A stretch of DNA of 64,000 nucleotides from positions 2,666,001-2,730,000 of the forward strand of contig NZ_CP157278.1 of assembly GCF_040026395.1 (NCBI RefSeq). Reading direction: 5' to 3'. Numbering within the stretch: position 1 is the stretch's first letter; every line of letters begins with the position of its first letter. The stretch comes from Pedobacter lusitanus. GTDB lineage: Bacteria > Bacteroidota > Bacteroidia > Sphingobacteriales > Sphingobacteriaceae. Position numbers and translations under genes: made by a program. The notes under the pieces are model-generated. The model saw only the letters and a list, made by a program, of their open reading frames with translations, was not told the origin of the DNA and made no database searches. Below are positions 48,407-56,621 of this stretch, one piece after another.

Positions 48407-48850
48407 TTAATTTGTCCAGGGTGCATCGCCGCTAACGGTGATTCCCATACTGCGTGCTGTACCGGCAACCATACTCATTGCCGACTCGATAGTGAATGCA
48501 TTTAAATCAGTCATTTTATCTTCAGCAATTGACTTAACCTGATCCCAAGTCACCGAACCAACTTTCTTACGGTTGGGCTCAGCAGAACCACTCGCTAATT
48601 TAGTAGCATCCTTTAACTGGATAGCAACCGGCGGGGTTTTGATGATAAATTCGAAAGACTTGTCAGCATAAACAGTAATTACAACAGGTAATACTTTACC
48701 AGGCTTATCTTGGGTACGAGCATTAAATTGCTTGCAAAATTCCATGATGTTAACACCTTTAGCACCTAATGCAGGTCCTACTGGTGGCGATGGATTTGCA
48801 GCTCCTCCTTTGATTTGTAATTTAACAAGCGCACTGACTTCTTTTGCCAT
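48407..48850 (-). CDS. rplK: Ribosomal protein uL11
   Basis: A 147-residue protein. N-terminal [36 protein letters not shown] with the Pro-rich part that faces the GTPase centre, and the RNA-binding domain ending in [16 protein letters not shown]. Standard length, between nusG and rplA as in most bacteria. Confidence 0.98.
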   Translation of the reverse strand: MAKEVSALVKLQIKGGAANPSPPVGPALGAKGVNIMEFCKQFNARTQDKPGKVLPVVITVYADKSFEFIIKTPPVAIQLKDATKLASGSAEPNRKKVGSVTWDQVKSIAEDKMTDLNAFTIESAMSMVAGTARSMGITVSGDAPWTN

Positions 48851-48919
48851 TTTCTGATTTGTTAATTGTAATACTCAATGTTAAAATGTTGGAAGCACGT
48901 AACATTTAAGATCTTTATT

Positions 48920-49462
48920 CTACTCTTTTTCTACTTGCATATAGTTAAGTTCCAGAGGAGTTTTCCTTCCGAAAATCTTAACCATTACTTTTAGTTTTTT
49001 CTTCTCTTCGTTAACCTCTTCAATCACACCTGTAAAGCCATTGAAAGGACCGTCCATTACTTTGACGTTCTCACCAACATAGTAAGCCACATTCATGGTC
49101 TCACCCTGCTGACTCATTTCATCTACTTTACCCAGTATGCGGTTAACTTCTGCCTGACGCATAGGAACAGGATTTCCACCTTTATCCCCTAAGAAACCGA
49201 TAACGCTGTTCACATTTTTAATAATGTGTTCTAACTCTCCGTCCAAAGTTGCTTCAATCAAAACATAACCAGGATAAAAGTTGCGTTCTTTTGCAATCTT
49301 CTTTCCTTCTTTCATCTGGTAGTATTTTTCCATAGGGATCAATACCTGCGGAACAAGATGAGAAAAACCTAAACGACTGATCTCTGAATCGATGTATTGT
49401 TTCACCTTCTTCTCTTTTCCGCTTACCGCCCTAACTACATACCATTTTAGCTGATCGTTCAT
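48920..49462 (-). CDS. nusG: Transcription factor NusG
   Basis: A 180-residue elongation factor. The N-terminal NGN domain [19 protein letters not shown] binds RNA polymerase; the KOW domain [21 protein letters not shown] links it to ribosomes. It is 9 bases downstream of secE and 69 bases before rplK, the usual order. Confidence 0.97.
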   Translation of the reverse strand: MNDQLKWYVVRAVSGKEKKVKQYIDSEISRLGFSHLVPQVLIPMEKYYQMKEGKKIAKERNFYPGYVLIEATLDGELEHIIKNVNSVIGFLGDKGGNPVPMRQAEVNRILGKVDEMSQQGETMNVAYYVGENVKVMDGPFNGFTGVIEEVNEEKKKLKVMVKIFGRKTPLELNYMQVEKE

Positions 49463-49471
49463 CTAGTTCTA

Positions 49472-49669
49472 TTAATTAGAAAGTGATTTATAAAAAGTAT
49501 CTAAAATAAAAGTAGACCCCTTATCCATTGCAAAAATAACTACTGCAATAATAAATGAAGCCACCAAAACCAGCACTGCAGAACTTTGCAGTTCTCCCCA
49601 TGTAGGCCAGGTAACCTTCTGGGTCATTTCCTCATACGATTCTTTAATAAATTGAACTATGCTAGCCAT
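49472..49669 (-). CDS. secE: Preprotein translocase subunit SecE
   Basis: A 65-residue single-span inner-membrane protein of the SecYEG channel. Start 49669 (MASIVQFIKESYEEMTQKVTWPTWGELQSS) is used, because the in-frame ATG upstream lies inside the tRNA-Trp. The amphipathic helix, VTWPTW motif and span VLVLVASFIIAVVIFAMDKG are present. The short form is usual outside Gammaproteobacteria. Confidence 0.95.
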   Translation of the reverse strand: MASIVQFIKESYEEMTQKVTWPTWGELQSSAVLVLVASFIIAVVIFAMDKGSTFILDTFYKSLSN

Positions 49670-49682
49670 ATCTAAGTTTTTG

Positions 49683-49753
49683 CACGGGAACAAGGATTCG
49701 AACCCTGATCAAAGGTTTTGGAGACCTCTATTCTACCGTTGAACTATTCCCGT
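49683..49753 (-). tRNA. tRNA-Trp (CCA anticodon)
   Basis: A full cloverleaf on the minus strand: acceptor ACGGGAA / TTCCCGT with discriminator G, D arm with GTTCAACGGTAGAAT, anticodon loop CTCCAAA with CCA, and T arm with GGTTCGAATCC. Only a partial CCA is encoded after the discriminator. It lies between tuf and secE, a conserved position. Confidence 0.96.
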
Positions 49754-49797
49754 GTATAAGAATCAACCCCTTAAGGTCAATATAACATTTTTTTAGA

Positions 49798-49833
49798 ACA
49801 AAGTACCCAGACTATAACGTCCGAGTACTTTGT
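49798..49833 (-). other. Hairpin between tuf and tRNA-Trp
   Basis: ACAAAGTAC and GTACTTTGT pair over 9 bases with an 18-base loop that is partly self-complementary. It has no following T run on the transcribed strand, so it is more likely an RNA processing or mRNA-end signal than an intrinsic terminator. Confidence 0.45.
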
Positions 49834-49873
49834 AATATTATTTAATCGCTTAACACCCGAAGGTATTAGGTAA

Positions 49874-51061
49874 TTATTTTACAATTTCAGTTACCTGACC
49901 AGCACCTACTGTTCTACCACCTTCACGGATAGCGAAACGAAGTCCTTTTTCCATTGCGATTGCGTTGATCAATTTAACATTGATTGTAACGTTATCACCT
50001 GGCATAACCATTTCAGTTCCTTCTTGAAGAGTGATCTCTCCAGTAACGTCTGTGGTACGGAAATAGAATTGTGGACGGTATTTGTTAAAGAATGGAGTGT
50101 GACGTCCACCTTCAGCTTTTGATAATACATAGATCTCAGCTTTGAAATCAGTGTGAGGAGTTACAGAACCTGGTTTACAGATAACCATACCACGACGGAT
50201 ATCAGTTTTCTCAATACCACGTAATAATAAACCTACGTTATCACCAGCTTCACCATAATCAAGGATCTTACGGAACATCTCAACACCTGTTACAGTTGAT
50301 TTAAGATTTTCTGCACCCATACCTAAGATCTCAACTGGATCTCCAGAGTTGATTACACCACGCTCAATACGACCAGTTGCAACAGTACCACGACCAGTGA
50401 TCGAGAATACATCTTCAACAGGCATTAAGAATGGAAGGTCAGTTAAACGTGGAGGAATTGGAATGTAGCTATCAACAGCATCCATTAATTCCATGATTTT
50501 AGCAACCCATTTAGCATCACCGTTTAATCCACCCAAAGCAGAACCTTGAATAACTGGGATATCATCACCTGGGAAATCATAGAAAGATAATAATTCACGA
50601 ACTTCCATCTCTACTAATTCTAGTAATTCAGGATCGTCAACCATATCCACTTTGTTCATGAAAACCACCAATGAAGGTACACCTACCTGACGAGCCAATA
50701 GAATGTGCTCACGAGTTTGTGGCATAGGACCATCTGTAGCCGCTACAACGATAATAGCACCATCCATTTGCGCCGCACCTGTAACCATGTTTTTCACGTA
50801 ATCCGCGTGACCTGGACAGTCAACGTGTGCATAGTGACGGTTAGCTGTTGAATACTCAACGTGTGCAGTGTTAATAGTGATACCTCTTTCTTTTTCCTCT
50901 GGAGCAGAGTCAATCGAATCAAATGAACGCGCCTCAGATAAACCAGCATCAGATAACACTTTAGTGATAGCTGCTGTTAAGGTTGTTTTACCGTGGTCAA
51001 CGTGACCGATAGTGCCGATGTTTAAGTGCGGCTTGCTGCGGTCAAACTTTTCTTTTGCCAT
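49874..51061 (-). CDS. tuf: Elongation factor Tu
   Basis: A 395-residue GTPase that delivers aminoacyl-tRNA to the ribosome. G motifs [19 protein letters not shown] and NKVDM are perfect; [12 protein letters not shown] is the effector loop. The C-terminal domain ends in [17 protein letters not shown]. It lies downstream of four tRNA genes with which it is probably transcribed. Confidence 0.99.
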   Translation of the reverse strand: MAKEKFDRSKPHLNIGTIGHVDHGKTTLTAAITKVLSDAGLSEARSFDSIDSAPEEKERGITINTAHVEYSTANRHYAHVDCPGHADYVKNMVTGAAQMDGAIIVVAATDGPMPQTREHILLARQVGVPSLVVFMNKVDMVDDPELLELVEMEVRELLSFYDFPGDDIPVIQGSALGGLNGDAKWVAKIMELMDAVDSYIPIPPRLTDLPFLMPVEDVFSITGRGTVATGRIERGVINSGDPVEILGMGAENLKSTVTGVEMFRKILDYGEAGDNVGLLLRGIEKTDIRRGMVICKPGSVTPHTDFKAEIYVLSKAEGGRHTPFFNKYRPQFYFRTTDVTGEITLQEGTEMVMPGDNVTINVKLINAIAMEKGLRFAIREGGRTVGAGQVTEIVK

Positions 51062-51188
51062 GTTTTTATACTTATTAGTAGGTTAACTTTTATTTTTAAT
51101 TATTGTTTTGATACAATTCAATACAAAAAACCTTGTTGATTCTGCATATAAAAACAGATTTAACAAAGCTTTTTTATCTTTATTCCTG

Positions 51189-51260
<72 letters not shown>

Positions 51261-51337
51261 TTTTGTCCAATCACAATCTTTAATACCGGTCCGGCATTTA
51301 AACTGTGACCTTCATACCGACTGCTCTTTGAATCAAG

Positions 51338-51410
51338 AGCGAAAGACGAGGTTCGAACTCGCGACCTATAGCTTGGAAGGCTATCGCTCTACCAACTGAG
51401 CTACTTTCGC
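51338..51410 (-). tRNA. tRNA-Gly (TCC anticodon)
   Basis: Cloverleaf on the minus strand, acceptor GCGAAAG / CTTTCGC with discriminator T, D loop CTCAGTTGGTAGAGC, anticodon loop CTTCCAA with TCC between ATAGC and GCTAT, T arm GAGTTCGAACCTC. Confidence 0.96.
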
Positions 51411-51429
51411 TTTTATTATTATTATAAAG

Positions 51430-51512
51430 TGGGGGGAGAAGGATTCGAACCTTCGAAGTCTTGCGACAACAGAGTTACAGTCTGTCCCATTTGGCCACTC
51501 TGGTATCCCCCC
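51430..51512 (-). tRNA. tRNA-Tyr (GTA anticodon)
   Basis: Cloverleaf with long variable arm, as expected for a class II tRNA: acceptor GGGGGGA / TCCCCCC with discriminator A, anticodon loop containing GTA (CAGACTGTAACTCTG), T arm GGTTCGAATCC. 83 bases. Confidence 0.96.
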
Positions 51513-51552
51513 ATTTCTTCAAACCGTCACATATAAAATGCAGGTTTAGAAG

Positions 51553-51625
<73 letters not shown>

Positions 51626-51698
51626 TTATTATTATTTATTAAACATTCACAGAACAAACCAACTCTTTATGGGTTAACCCCTGTTCCGAATTGGAATG

Positions 51699-51729
51699 CA
51701 AATCTACAAGAATATTTTATAGTTGCAAA
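51699..51729 (-). promoter_or_regulatory. Canonical promoter of the tRNA-tuf-secE-rpl-rpo block
   Basis: On the minus strand TTTG (51726-51729) and TAGATTTG (51699-51706) are separated by exactly 19 bases, the ideal spacing for the Bacteroidota -33/-7 promoter. The start site would be near 51693, giving a leader of about 65 bases before the first tRNA. The leader includes the palindrome GGGTTAACCC (51671-51680). Confidence 0.75.
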
Positions 51730-51746
51730 ACTATTTTGAAAAAAAA

Positions 51747-51771
51747 ACCAGCAGAATATATTCCGCTGGTT
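51747..51771 (-). terminator. Terminator after hpf
   Basis: CCAGC and GCTGG pair with extra outer A-T pairs, and the minus strand continues with a T run (the A run at 51740-51747). It lies 30 bases past the hpf stop and separates hpf from the tRNA promoter. Confidence 0.7.
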
Positions 51772-51800
51772 TTATATTTAAAATTCCAAAAAATAGAACC

Positions 51801-52148
51801 CTAATAATCAGATACTTCATCAGCGTTTAATACCGCCTTAAGCTCAGAAACTTTTATTCTATTTTTTTCTTTATGTTTTGTGATTTGCTTTTTTAGTGAC
51901 TCAATTGACAAATCCGTCGCTTCTTCGAAAGACTTGCATTGTTCCTTTGCGAACAATATTCCGCCTGGAACCATCAGTTTTATTTCACTTATTTTGTTAG
52001 CCTCATCGTCTACGTTCTCTAATTTTAAATAAACTTCCCCACTTATGATCTGGTCGTGGAACTGCTCCAGCTTATCAACTTTCTTTTGAATAAAGTCTAA
52101 TAATTTGTGATCTGCATTGAAATGGATTGATTGAACTGTAATTTTCAT
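51801..52148 (-). CDS. hpf: Ribosome hibernation promoting factor, HPF/RaiA type
   Basis: A 115-residue protein that binds the decoding centre of inactive 30S subunits. MKITVQSIHFNADHKLLDFIQKKVDKLEQF, EVYLKL and the basic helix FEEATDLSIESLKKQITKHKEK match the family. It lacks the long C-terminal dimerisation domain of long HPFs, so it is the short type. Its start is preceded by AGGAGG with a 5-base spacer, rare in this phylum. It is 15 bases from the xerC stop. Confidence 0.95.
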   Translation of the reverse strand: MKITVQSIHFNADHKLLDFIQKKVDKLEQFHDQIISGEVYLKLENVDDEANKISEIKLMVPGGILFAKEQCKSFEEATDLSIESLKKQITKHKEKNRIKVSELKAVLNADEVSDY

Positions 52149-52153
52149 GTTGT

Positions 52154-52159
52154 CCTCCT
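52154..52159 (-). promoter_or_regulatory. Strong Shine-Dalgarno of hpf
   Basis: On the minus strand AGGAGG, preceded by a run of A, is followed by 5 bases and ATG. This is a textbook SD in an organism whose other genes in the window have none, apart from rpsU. Confidence 0.85.
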
Positions 52160-52163
52160 TTTT

Positions 52164-53048
52164 TTATGCCTTTGGATGGGCCTGTTTATATATTGTTTTT
52201 AATCTTTCTATAGAATTGTGCGTATAAACCTGGGTTGCTGCCAGACTGGCGTGCCCAAGCAACTCCTTGATCGCATTTAAATCAGCTCCCCTGTTCAGCA
52301 GGCTGGTTGCGTATGAATGACGCAGTACATGGGGGCTTTTCTTATCTTGTGTAGATATATATGTCAAATAACTTTTTACAATCTTATATATAAAGACCGG
52401 GTAAACTGCTGTTCCTTTATTAGTAACGAATAAGTCCTCCGTTTTGTTATTAAATTTCTGTAACGATTTCAACTCAATATACTCTTTAAGCTGAATAATA
52501 AGCTGTTTGGTGACAGGAATAATTCTTTCTTTTTTTCTTTTCCCCAAAACCTTTACAGATTCCTGATAAAAATCTATATCTGTTTCTTTCAATCCGAGCA
52601 GTTCAGCCAAACGCATACCTGTACCGAAGAGCATTTCAATAACCATTTTATCACGTACCGAAGGAAAAGTTGTATCGAAGTATTCCCCCGAGTCCAGTAA
52701 ATGATCCAGTTTATCTTCATCTATAAACACCGGTAACCGTTCAGGTGTTTTAGGTGCCCTGATCAAAGACATTGGACTGGTCAGAATAATTTTCCGGCGA
52801 TAAAGGTATTTATAGAACCCACGCAGACTCGATAATTTTCTTCCAATTGAGTTAGCACCAACTTCATCTTCCATCAGATGCACGATATAATCTCTGATAT
52901 GTACGTATTTAGCCTCTTCAGGCTTCATCTCATAAGTTTGTTTAATAAATTCATCAAACTGCTCCAGATCCGTCCGGTAGGCGGTTACAGTATGCGGAGA
53001 ATAGCGCTTCTCGTGCTGAAGATAGTTTAGGTAGGATTCTACAGACAT
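52164..53048 (-). CDS. xerC: Tyrosine recombinase XerC-like
   Basis: A 294-residue site-specific recombinase. The N-terminal SAM-like domain (YLNYLQHEKRYSPHTVTAYRTDLEQF) precedes the catalytic domain with Arg in GTGMRLAELLGL, HVLRHSYATSLLNRG (HxxR), LLGHASLAATQVYTH with the His and the nucleophilic Tyr. The genomic position between rpsU and hpf is conserved in many Bacteroidota. XerC, not an integrase, is the likely role (chromosome dimer resolution); no dif site is seen. Confidence 0.9.
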   Translation of the reverse strand: MSVESYLNYLQHEKRYSPHTVTAYRTDLEQFDEFIKQTYEMKPEEAKYVHIRDYIVHLMEDEVGANSIGRKLSSLRGFYKYLYRRKIILTSPMSLIRAPKTPERLPVFIDEDKLDHLLDSGEYFDTTFPSVRDKMVIEMLFGTGMRLAELLGLKETDIDFYQESVKVLGKRKKERIIPVTKQLIIQLKEYIELKSLQKFNNKTEDLFVTNKGTAVYPVFIYKIVKSYLTYISTQDKKSPHVLRHSYATSLLNRGADLNAIKELLGHASLAATQVYTHNSIERLKTIYKQAHPKA

Positions 53049-53140
53049 TAATTACAATTGTTATCCTGTCAAAGCCGTTTAAATTCAAAGAAGAAGCTAA
53101 GCCGGCTCTAAGAGTGAATGTACGGAATTTTATGCAAAAA

Positions 53141-53172
53141 AAAGCGCCGGTGAAAAAATCCACCGGCGCTTT
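53141..53172 (-). terminator. Hairpin terminator after rpsU
   Basis: The stem AGCGCCGGTG / CACCGGCGCT with a short A-rich loop and a T run on the minus strand lies 29 bases after the rpsU stop and before xerC. rpsU is thus largely a single-gene transcript, though read-through into xerC-hpf is possible. Confidence 0.88.
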
Positions 53173-53200
53173 AAATATTTAAGAACTTAAAAGAATAGAA

Positions 53201-53395
53201 TTAGATCTTTCCTTCAAGGTGCATATTTTCTTTATAAATCGCGTGCTTAACTAATGTACGACGAGCTACAGATTTTTTCTCGTATGCCTGACGGCTACGT
53301 AGTTCTCTCAATACACCAGTTTTTTCAAATTTCTTTTTGAAACGTTTAAGGGCTTTATCAAGTGATTCGCCGTCTTTAATATTAATTATGATCAT
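53201..53395 (-). CDS. rpsU: Ribosomal protein bS21
   Basis: A 64-residue small-subunit protein. IINIKDGESLDKALKRFKKKFEKTGVLRELRSRQAYEKKSVAR is the family core, rich in basic residues. In Bacteroidota bS21, with bS6 and bS18, covers the anti-SD tail of 16S rRNA. The start is preceded by a strong AGGAGG, consistent with autoregulation: low bS21 would expose the anti-SD and raise rpsU translation. Confidence 0.97.
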   Translation of the reverse strand: MIIINIKDGESLDKALKRFKKKFEKTGVLRELRSRQAYEKKSVARRTLVKHAIYKENMHLEGKI

Positions 53396-53407
53396 AACGT
53401 TAAAATA

Positions 53408-53413
53408 CCTCCT
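53408..53413 (-). promoter_or_regulatory. Strong Shine-Dalgarno of rpsU
   Basis: On the minus strand GAGAGGAGGT precedes the ATG with 12 bases between AGGAGG and ATG, a slightly long spacing. Confidence 0.75.
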
Positions 53414-53432
53414 CTCGTTGTTTTAAGGATCG

Positions 53433-53464
53433 CAAAGATAAAACATAAAACCTTATAAAACAAG
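53433..53464 (-). promoter_or_regulatory. rpsU promoter
   Basis: On the minus strand TATCTTTG (53433-53440) fits TAnnTTTG, and CTTG (53461-53464) lies 20 bases upstream as a -33 element with one mismatch. Confidence 0.6.
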
Positions 53465-53465
53465 C

Positions 53466-53505
53466 ACAAAAAAAATCCAGTGTATTTGCACACACTGGAT
53501 TGGTA
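53466..53505 (-). terminator. Terminator of the acyl-CoA dehydrogenase gene
   Basis: ATCCAGTG and CACTGGAT pair around a 10-base loop, followed on the minus strand by a T run. It lies about 65 bases past the stop of the gene and overlaps the far upstream part of the rpsU promoter region. Confidence 0.8.
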
Positions 53506-53568
53506 AAATATATTTGGTTAGAATATGTCTTTTTTGTTGATAATAGCTGTTTTAGATTTAGGTTGCTA

Positions 53569-54741
53569 TTATTTATTTAATATTTCTCTGGCAATTACAA
53601 TTTTCTGGATTTCGGAAGTTCCCTCTCCTATTGTACATAATTTACTGTCACGGTAAAACTTCTCTACTGGGAAGTCTTTTGTATAACCATAACCGCCAAA
53701 AATCTGTACAGCCTCTGTTGCTGCTCTTACTGCAACCTCTGACGCAAAGTATTTAGCCATTGCCGATTCTTTAGTCATTTTTTGTCCACGATTCTTTAAA
53801 TCTGCAGACTGTCTGATCAATAACTCAGCAGCCTCAATTTCAGTAGCCATATCGGCCAGCTTAAAACTAATGGCCTGGAAGCTTGATATAGGCTGACCAA
53901 ACTGATGTCTTTCCTGAGCATAGGCAAGTGCAGCTTCATAAGCTCCTTTCGCAATCCCCAGTGACAGCGCAGCAATAGAAATTCTACCGCCATCCAGCAC
54001 TTTCATCGCCTGCTTAAAACCTTCACCGACATTACCCAGTAAATTGGCAACCGGTACACGGCAGTTATCAAATATCATTTCTGTAGTCTCAGATGCACGC
54101 ATCCCCAGTTTATTCTCTTTTTTACCTGCTGAAAAACCCGGAGTTCCACGTTCAACTACAATAGCTGAAATTCCTTTGGAGTCTCCTTTTTCACCAGTAC
54201 GTACCATAACTACAGCGATATCACCAGATTTACCATGAGTAATCCAGTTTTTCGCACCGTTTAACACATAATGATCACCATCTAAAGTAGCTGTAGTCAT
54301 CATTCTTAATGCATCAGAACCGGTATTAGCCTCAGTTAATCCCCATGCCCCGATCCATTCTGCAGTTGCCAGTTTAGGCAGCCATTTATGTTTTTGCTCT
54401 TCCGTTCCAAAAGCAAGAATATGTCCTGTACATAAAGAATTATGTGCAGCCAGAGATAAACCAACAGATCCGCAGACCTTAGCTACTTCTACAATTACAT
54501 CTACATATTCCTGATAGCCGAATCCCGAACCACCATAAACCTCAGGGACTAATACTCCCATCATTCCCAGCTCACCCAATTTCTTAAAAACCTCAACAGG
54601 AAAAGTTTGTGCCTCGTCCCATTCCATTACATGAGGACGGATATTCTTCTCCGCAAAATCTTTAACCATACTTCTGATCATCAGTTGATTTTCTGAAGTA
54701 CTGAAATTGAAACCTGTATTTTGTGCTAACGTGTCTTGCAT
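53569..54741 (-). CDS. Acyl-CoA dehydrogenase
   Basis: A 390-residue flavoprotein that oxidises acyl-CoA to enoyl-CoA. FAD and substrate motifs: WIGAWGLTEANTGSDALRM, YVLNGAKNWITHG, and the C-terminal QIFGGYGYTKDFPVEKFYRD and IGEGTSEIQKIVIAR, with the catalytic Glu in GEGTSEIQ as in short- and medium-chain enzymes. No partner genes of beta-oxidation are adjacent. Chain-length preference is not readable. Confidence 0.93.
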   Translation of the reverse strand: MQDTLAQNTGFNFSTSENQLMIRSMVKDFAEKNIRPHVMEWDEAQTFPVEVFKKLGELGMMGVLVPEVYGGSGFGYQEYVDVIVEVAKVCGSVGLSLAAHNSLCTGHILAFGTEEQKHKWLPKLATAEWIGAWGLTEANTGSDALRMMTTATLDGDHYVLNGAKNWITHGKSGDIAVVMVRTGEKGDSKGISAIVVERGTPGFSAGKKENKLGMRASETTEMIFDNCRVPVANLLGNVGEGFKQAMKVLDGGRISIAALSLGIAKGAYEAALAYAQERHQFGQPISSFQAISFKLADMATEIEAAELLIRQSADLKNRGQKMTKESAMAKYFASEVAVRAATEAVQIFGGYGYTKDFPVEKFYRDSKLCTIGEGTSEIQKIVIAREILNK

Positions 54742-54902
54742 GTTTTATATTTGAATACGGCAAGTATAGAGAATGTAAACTCAAACCAGCAATTGAATAT
54801 TTGCCCGGAAACAGAACGAAATAGTATTTAGTTCATTTTACAGTACAGCACAAGTTCAGGCGCCTTAAAACACCAGGAAATTTATTTCAAATATTTTAGG
54901 TT

Positions 54903-55430
54903 CTAATAAGAAGCAAGGGCGAAATTATTCGCAGAAAAGGGTTTTAGCCTATCTTTTCCATTTAAGAAATCGAGTGCTATAATGAATGAATACCCTGCAA
55001 CAACAGCATCCAGCTTTTCAATTAATTTAGAAGCTGCAACAACTGTACCTCCGGTAGCCAGTAAATCATCATGGATCAGTACATGCTGTCCTGGCAGAAT
55101 TGCATCTTCATGCATTTCCAGTGTAGCACTTCCATACTCCAGGTCATAAGATTGCTGTATAGTTTTATAAGGTAATTTTCCAGCTTTGCGGATAGGTACA
55201 AAAGGGACATTCAATAAATTAGCCAATGCCATTCCAAACAAAAACCCCCTGCTTTCAATACCTGCTACCACATCGATCTTAACTGCTGAAAGCTGCATGG
55301 CAAGCGCAGTTGTAATCTCACCGCACAAAACCGCATCTTTTAAAATCGGAGTAATATCCTTAAAAACGATACCAGCTTTTGGAAAATCGTTCACATCGCG
55401 TACAATCTGTTTTATTTTTTTCTCAATCAT
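54903..55430 (-). CDS. apt: Adenine phosphoribosyltransferase
   Basis: A 175-residue purine-salvage enzyme making AMP from adenine and PRPP. GIVFKDITPILKD, AGIESRGFLFGMALA, FVPIRKAGKLP and the PRPP loop VLIHDDLLATGGTVVAA are intact. It starts 2 bases after the stop of the upstream HhH-protein gene, so they form one unit. Confidence 0.96.
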   Translation of the reverse strand: MIEKKIKQIVRDVNDFPKAGIVFKDITPILKDAVLCGEITTALAMQLSAVKIDVVAGIESRGFLFGMALANLLNVPFVPIRKAGKLPYKTIQQSYDLEYGSATLEMHEDAILPGQHVLIHDDLLATGGTVVAASKLIEKLDAVVAGYSFIIALDFLNGKDRLKPFSANNFALASY

Positions 55431-55432
55431 GA

Positions 55433-56323
55433 TTAAAAAGAAATATATGGGGCTAACTTCTCTATAGTTTCAGCAGATAAAATAGCCACTTTTTTTAAGT
55501 CTGCAATATTACCATAATTTCCGTGTTGTTTTCGAAACTGAATGATCGCATTGACTTGTTTATACTTTAAATAGGGGTGATTTTTCAAATCATCAAACAA
55601 TGCTGTATTCAGGTTAATTCTTGTCAGTGCCTGGTCATCTAGGATCAGCTGATCCTTAATTTCATTATACTTTAAACTATCCAGTCCATAGACTTCCAGC
55701 AGCTGTTCTTTTTTATAAAAGCCTCCAAGACGCTGCCTGTAATTAAAAATTCTCCTGGCAAAAGCCGGCCCCACACCTTTTAACTCCATCAATTGTAAGG
55801 TATCTGCAGTATTCAGAAAGACAGATACTGTTTTCTGCTTTGCAGGATGACTGTTTACCGGGTACCTGTAACTCTCTTTTTCTGATGTTTGTGGTATATC
55901 TATATAAGGTATAAGTCTTTCATACATTTCCGGGCTGATTACATACATTTTCTTCAAATCCTCCTTTTTGAAATACCTGCCTCCTTTTTCTCTGTACCTC
56001 AAGATTACAGCAGCCTGTTTAGCCGACAGCCCCAGCAATTGCCATTCATCAGCTCCTATCCGATTGGGATCAAAATTAAACAGGCTCGTTATTCTGGATG
56101 GCGCAACCGGATATTTAGCCCTTTTTGCGGTAACCCGGTCAGTTCTCATTAGCGTTAACTGATTAATGGCTGATGCTTCTGCCTGAATATCCCATTTTTC
56201 TTCAACAAAAAAACTATAGACCAAAGGCATAATCCTGATGATCCCTATCAGTACAATCATAACCAGTAATCCATTATATTCCCGTTTAGAAAAATTAAAA
56301 TAAGTAATCAGCCACTTCCTCAT
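55433..56323 (-). CDS. Helix-hairpin-helix protein, ComEA-like, membrane anchored
   Basis: A 296-residue protein. One N-terminal span (YNGLLVMIVLIGIIRIMPLVYSFF), then three helix-hairpin-helix DNA-binding segments, each around an LMELKGVGPAFARRIFNYRQRLGGF-like core: LLGLSAKQAAVILRYREKGGRYFKKEDLKKMYVI, TLQLMELKGVG..., and NLNTALFDDLKNHPYLKYKQVNAIIQF. By family it may bind DNA outside the cytoplasm for uptake. It precedes apt by 2 bases. Confidence 0.85.
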   Translation of the reverse strand: MRKWLITYFNFSKREYNGLLVMIVLIGIIRIMPLVYSFFVEEKWDIQAEASAINQLTLMRTDRVTAKRAKYPVAPSRITSLFNFDPNRIGADEWQLLGLSAKQAAVILRYREKGGRYFKKEDLKKMYVISPEMYERLIPYIDIPQTSEKESYRYPVNSHPAKQKTVSVFLNTADTLQLMELKGVGPAFARRIFNYRQRLGGFYKKEQLLEVYGLDSLKYNEIKDQLILDDQALTRINLNTALFDDLKNHPYLKYKQVNAIIQFRKQHGNYGNIADLKKVAILSAETIEKLAPYISF

Positions 56324-56542
56324 TGGCAGGTAATGTACTTCTGATATTTAATAAACTGGTTAAAATTGCTTAATCAGGACAAATCATTTAAAAAAGCGTT
56401 TTCTCTTCCAAAAACAGCCACATATCCAAAAAAACATTAAACAAGGCAGATCAGCTGAAAAATATTTAACAGGTTATCATCAAAAAATACTGCCCGATTA
56501 AATTAATCTATAAATTTAAACAGGCTCTAAGAATATAAATCT

Positions 56543-56550
56543 TATTTTTG
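56543..56550 (+). promoter_or_regulatory. Probable -7 element of the acyltransferase gene
   Basis: TATTTTTG fits TAnnTTTG and lies 71 bases before the ATG at 56622. A weak TTTA at 56515-56518 is the only -33 candidate. The rest of the gap back to 56324 holds nothing I recognise. Confidence 0.45.
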
Positions 56551-56621
56551 AGGTTGATTCAGTTACATGTTTTAGCTTATATCATCAACATGCACTCAAT
56601 CCCCCTCTTTTAAAAACAGAT

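Noticed and set aside
49798..49833. Intrinsic terminator of tuf
   Set aside because: No T run follows the stem on the transcribed strand; kept only as an unexplained hairpin.
52164..53048. Phage or island integrase at the tRNA cluster
   Set aside because: The order rpsU, Xer-type gene, hpf, tRNAs, tuf is typical chromosomal context, no att repeats of tRNA ends are seen, and the motifs fit XerC.
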